NCBI GenBank assembly: GCA_020637365.1
Contig: JACJWE010000001.1
Location: forward strand, 496,001-560,000
Length of the DNA stretch: 64,000 bases
Direction of reading: 5' to 3'
Origin: Acidimicrobiia bacterium
GTDB lineage: Bacteria > Actinomycetota > Acidimicrobiia > IMCC26256 > JAGNEX01
Shown: in pieces, positions 63,164 through 64,000 of the stretch
Layout: every line of letters starts with the position of its first letter
Position numbering within the stretch: the first letter of the stretch is position 1
The notes under the pieces: generated by a model
What the model saw: only the letters and a program-made list of their open reading frames with translations
Told to the model about the DNA's origin: nothing
The model's database searches: none
Program-made: the position numbers and the translations under genes

Positions 63164-64000
63164 GCGACCCGTCGGGAGTGGGTCCCAGAGATCGAGACGC
63201 GAGGTTGTCTGCAGACTCGCCAGCCTCCGAGCAGCCAGCTGTCCCAGATGTCCCAGATGTCCCCAGTGTCTTGGGGGCATTTACTCAGGGGGATAGCTCG
63301 GTCCTGGCGGTGATGATCGAGGCTGCGACGGATGCTCGCCGTGCGGTCGAGGCGCTGCCGGTTGAGCAACGGCGCGCCAAGGGTCCGCGCCCCGGCCAAT
63401 ACATCTTGGACCTGCACGCAGAACGGGCGGCGATGGAGGTTCTCGATCGTCTCGAGCTATCGATTTTGAGCGAAGAGGCAGGGCTGATTCGCCGTGGCGA
63501 TCCGTCGTCGATGCTGATCTTGGATCCGATCGACGGGTCGACGAATTGCGCGCTCGCCGCATCCCGTACTGGGCGACGACTATCGCGCTGGTCGTAGACC
63601 ATCGCGTTCGTTACGGGGTGACGGTCAACCATCCCGCGGGCGAGATCATCGTCGCAGCGCTCGGAGCTGGGGCCTGGCGGAATGGGGAGCGGCTTTCCGT
63701 TTCGGATGTAACCGATCCGGGGCGTGGGGTTGTCGCGACTTCAGGTGTGCCACTCGGTGCCGTTCCGTTTCGGCAGATGCGGATGATGGGATCTGCCGCG
63801 CTGTCGATGGTCGAGGTCGCATCGGGCGGGATCGACGGGTTTGTCGATACGTGGGGTGCACACGGGATCTGGGATTACGCCGCAGGAATCTTGATTTGTG
63901 AAGAGGCGGGCGCCGTCGTTGCGGACGGTGAGGGGCGCGATCTCGTCGTCGATGACCCGGCGCAGCGCCGCCGTCCGGTCGCGGCTGCGACCCGGGAATT
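63160..64000 (+). CDS. inositol monophosphatase-family protein, frameshifted and cut by the window end
   Basis: The first frame carries LSEEAGLI and the metal motif LDPIDGSTNCA. At about 63545-63562 the frame changes, one base restoring IPYWATTIALVVDHRV, and the rest follows: GVTVNHPAGEIIVAALG and the second metal motif WDYAAGILICEEAGA, running to the right edge. Both motifs belong to the FIG/IMPase family (inositol-1-phosphatase, histidinol-phosphatase and relatives); the substrate is not decided. GTG 63160 overlaps the stomatin stop. The N-terminal 40 residues are a disordered Pro/Asp stretch with repeated VPD. Confidence 0.8.

Noticed and set aside
1..64000. CRISPR arrays, IS elements, integrases, phage genes
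   Set aside because: No repeat-spacer pattern, transposase or integrase motif was found on either strand.

Overview
The window is a high-GC chromosomal stretch from an actinobacterium, most likely class Acidimicrobiia (inference). The support is a Kgd-type 2-oxoglutarate enzyme, a BldD-like regulator, a FolP2-like pterin-synthase homologue, an HrdB/SigA-type sigma factor, a caa3-type oxidase, a WS/DGAT acyltransferase, and several genes whose only promoter-like -10 box lies 5-9 nt before the start codon, as in leaderless mRNAs. Most genes are housekeeping. No IS element, prophage, integrase or CRISPR array was seen.

Layout. 0-9 kb: end of an acetoacetate-decarboxylase-like gene, tRNA-Ala, leuS, a small HExxH protein, comEA-comEC, folP2-like, holA, and convergent rpsT. 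9.4-19.5 kb: lepA, hemW, hrcA, dnaJ, rsmE, a BldD-like c-di-GMP-type regulator, HIT, phoH, ybeY, era (translation, heat shock, rRNA maturation). 19.7-25.6 kb: cytochrome oxidase cluster coxB-coxA-coxC-subunit IV-ctaG-cupredoxin. 25.6-33.5 kb: lipid kinase, uppS, recO, glyS, dgt, dnaG. 33.5-34.6 kb: a 1.1-kb gap that encodes on the minus strand three 22-29-residue amphipathic peptides, each with its own ribosome-binding site and a downstream hairpin; this is the best candidate for something undescribed. 34.6-39.3 kb: rpoD, tRNA-Asn, a CAU tRNA, cytochrome P450, arfB, thioredoxin-like/DUF4395 pair. 39.6-45.1 kb: a small protein, a two-component system whose two genes each show an in-frame stop near one end, and two lipoproteins, one with a cupredoxin domain. 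45.4-49.3 kb: WS/DGAT and a large lipoprotein alpha/beta hydrolase. 49.5-64 kb: HerA-like ATPase, a surface protein, E2 plus kgd (TCA cycle), lgt, NfeD-stomatin pair, and an inositol-phosphatase-family gene running off the end.

Sequence quality. At least nine reading-frame breaks are visible, including in genes that should be essential (two in leuS, two in coxA). Several sit in short G or C runs and are repaired by one base. They look like sequencing or assembly indels rather than decay, so I annotate whole genes across them. The same caution applies to the in-frame stops.
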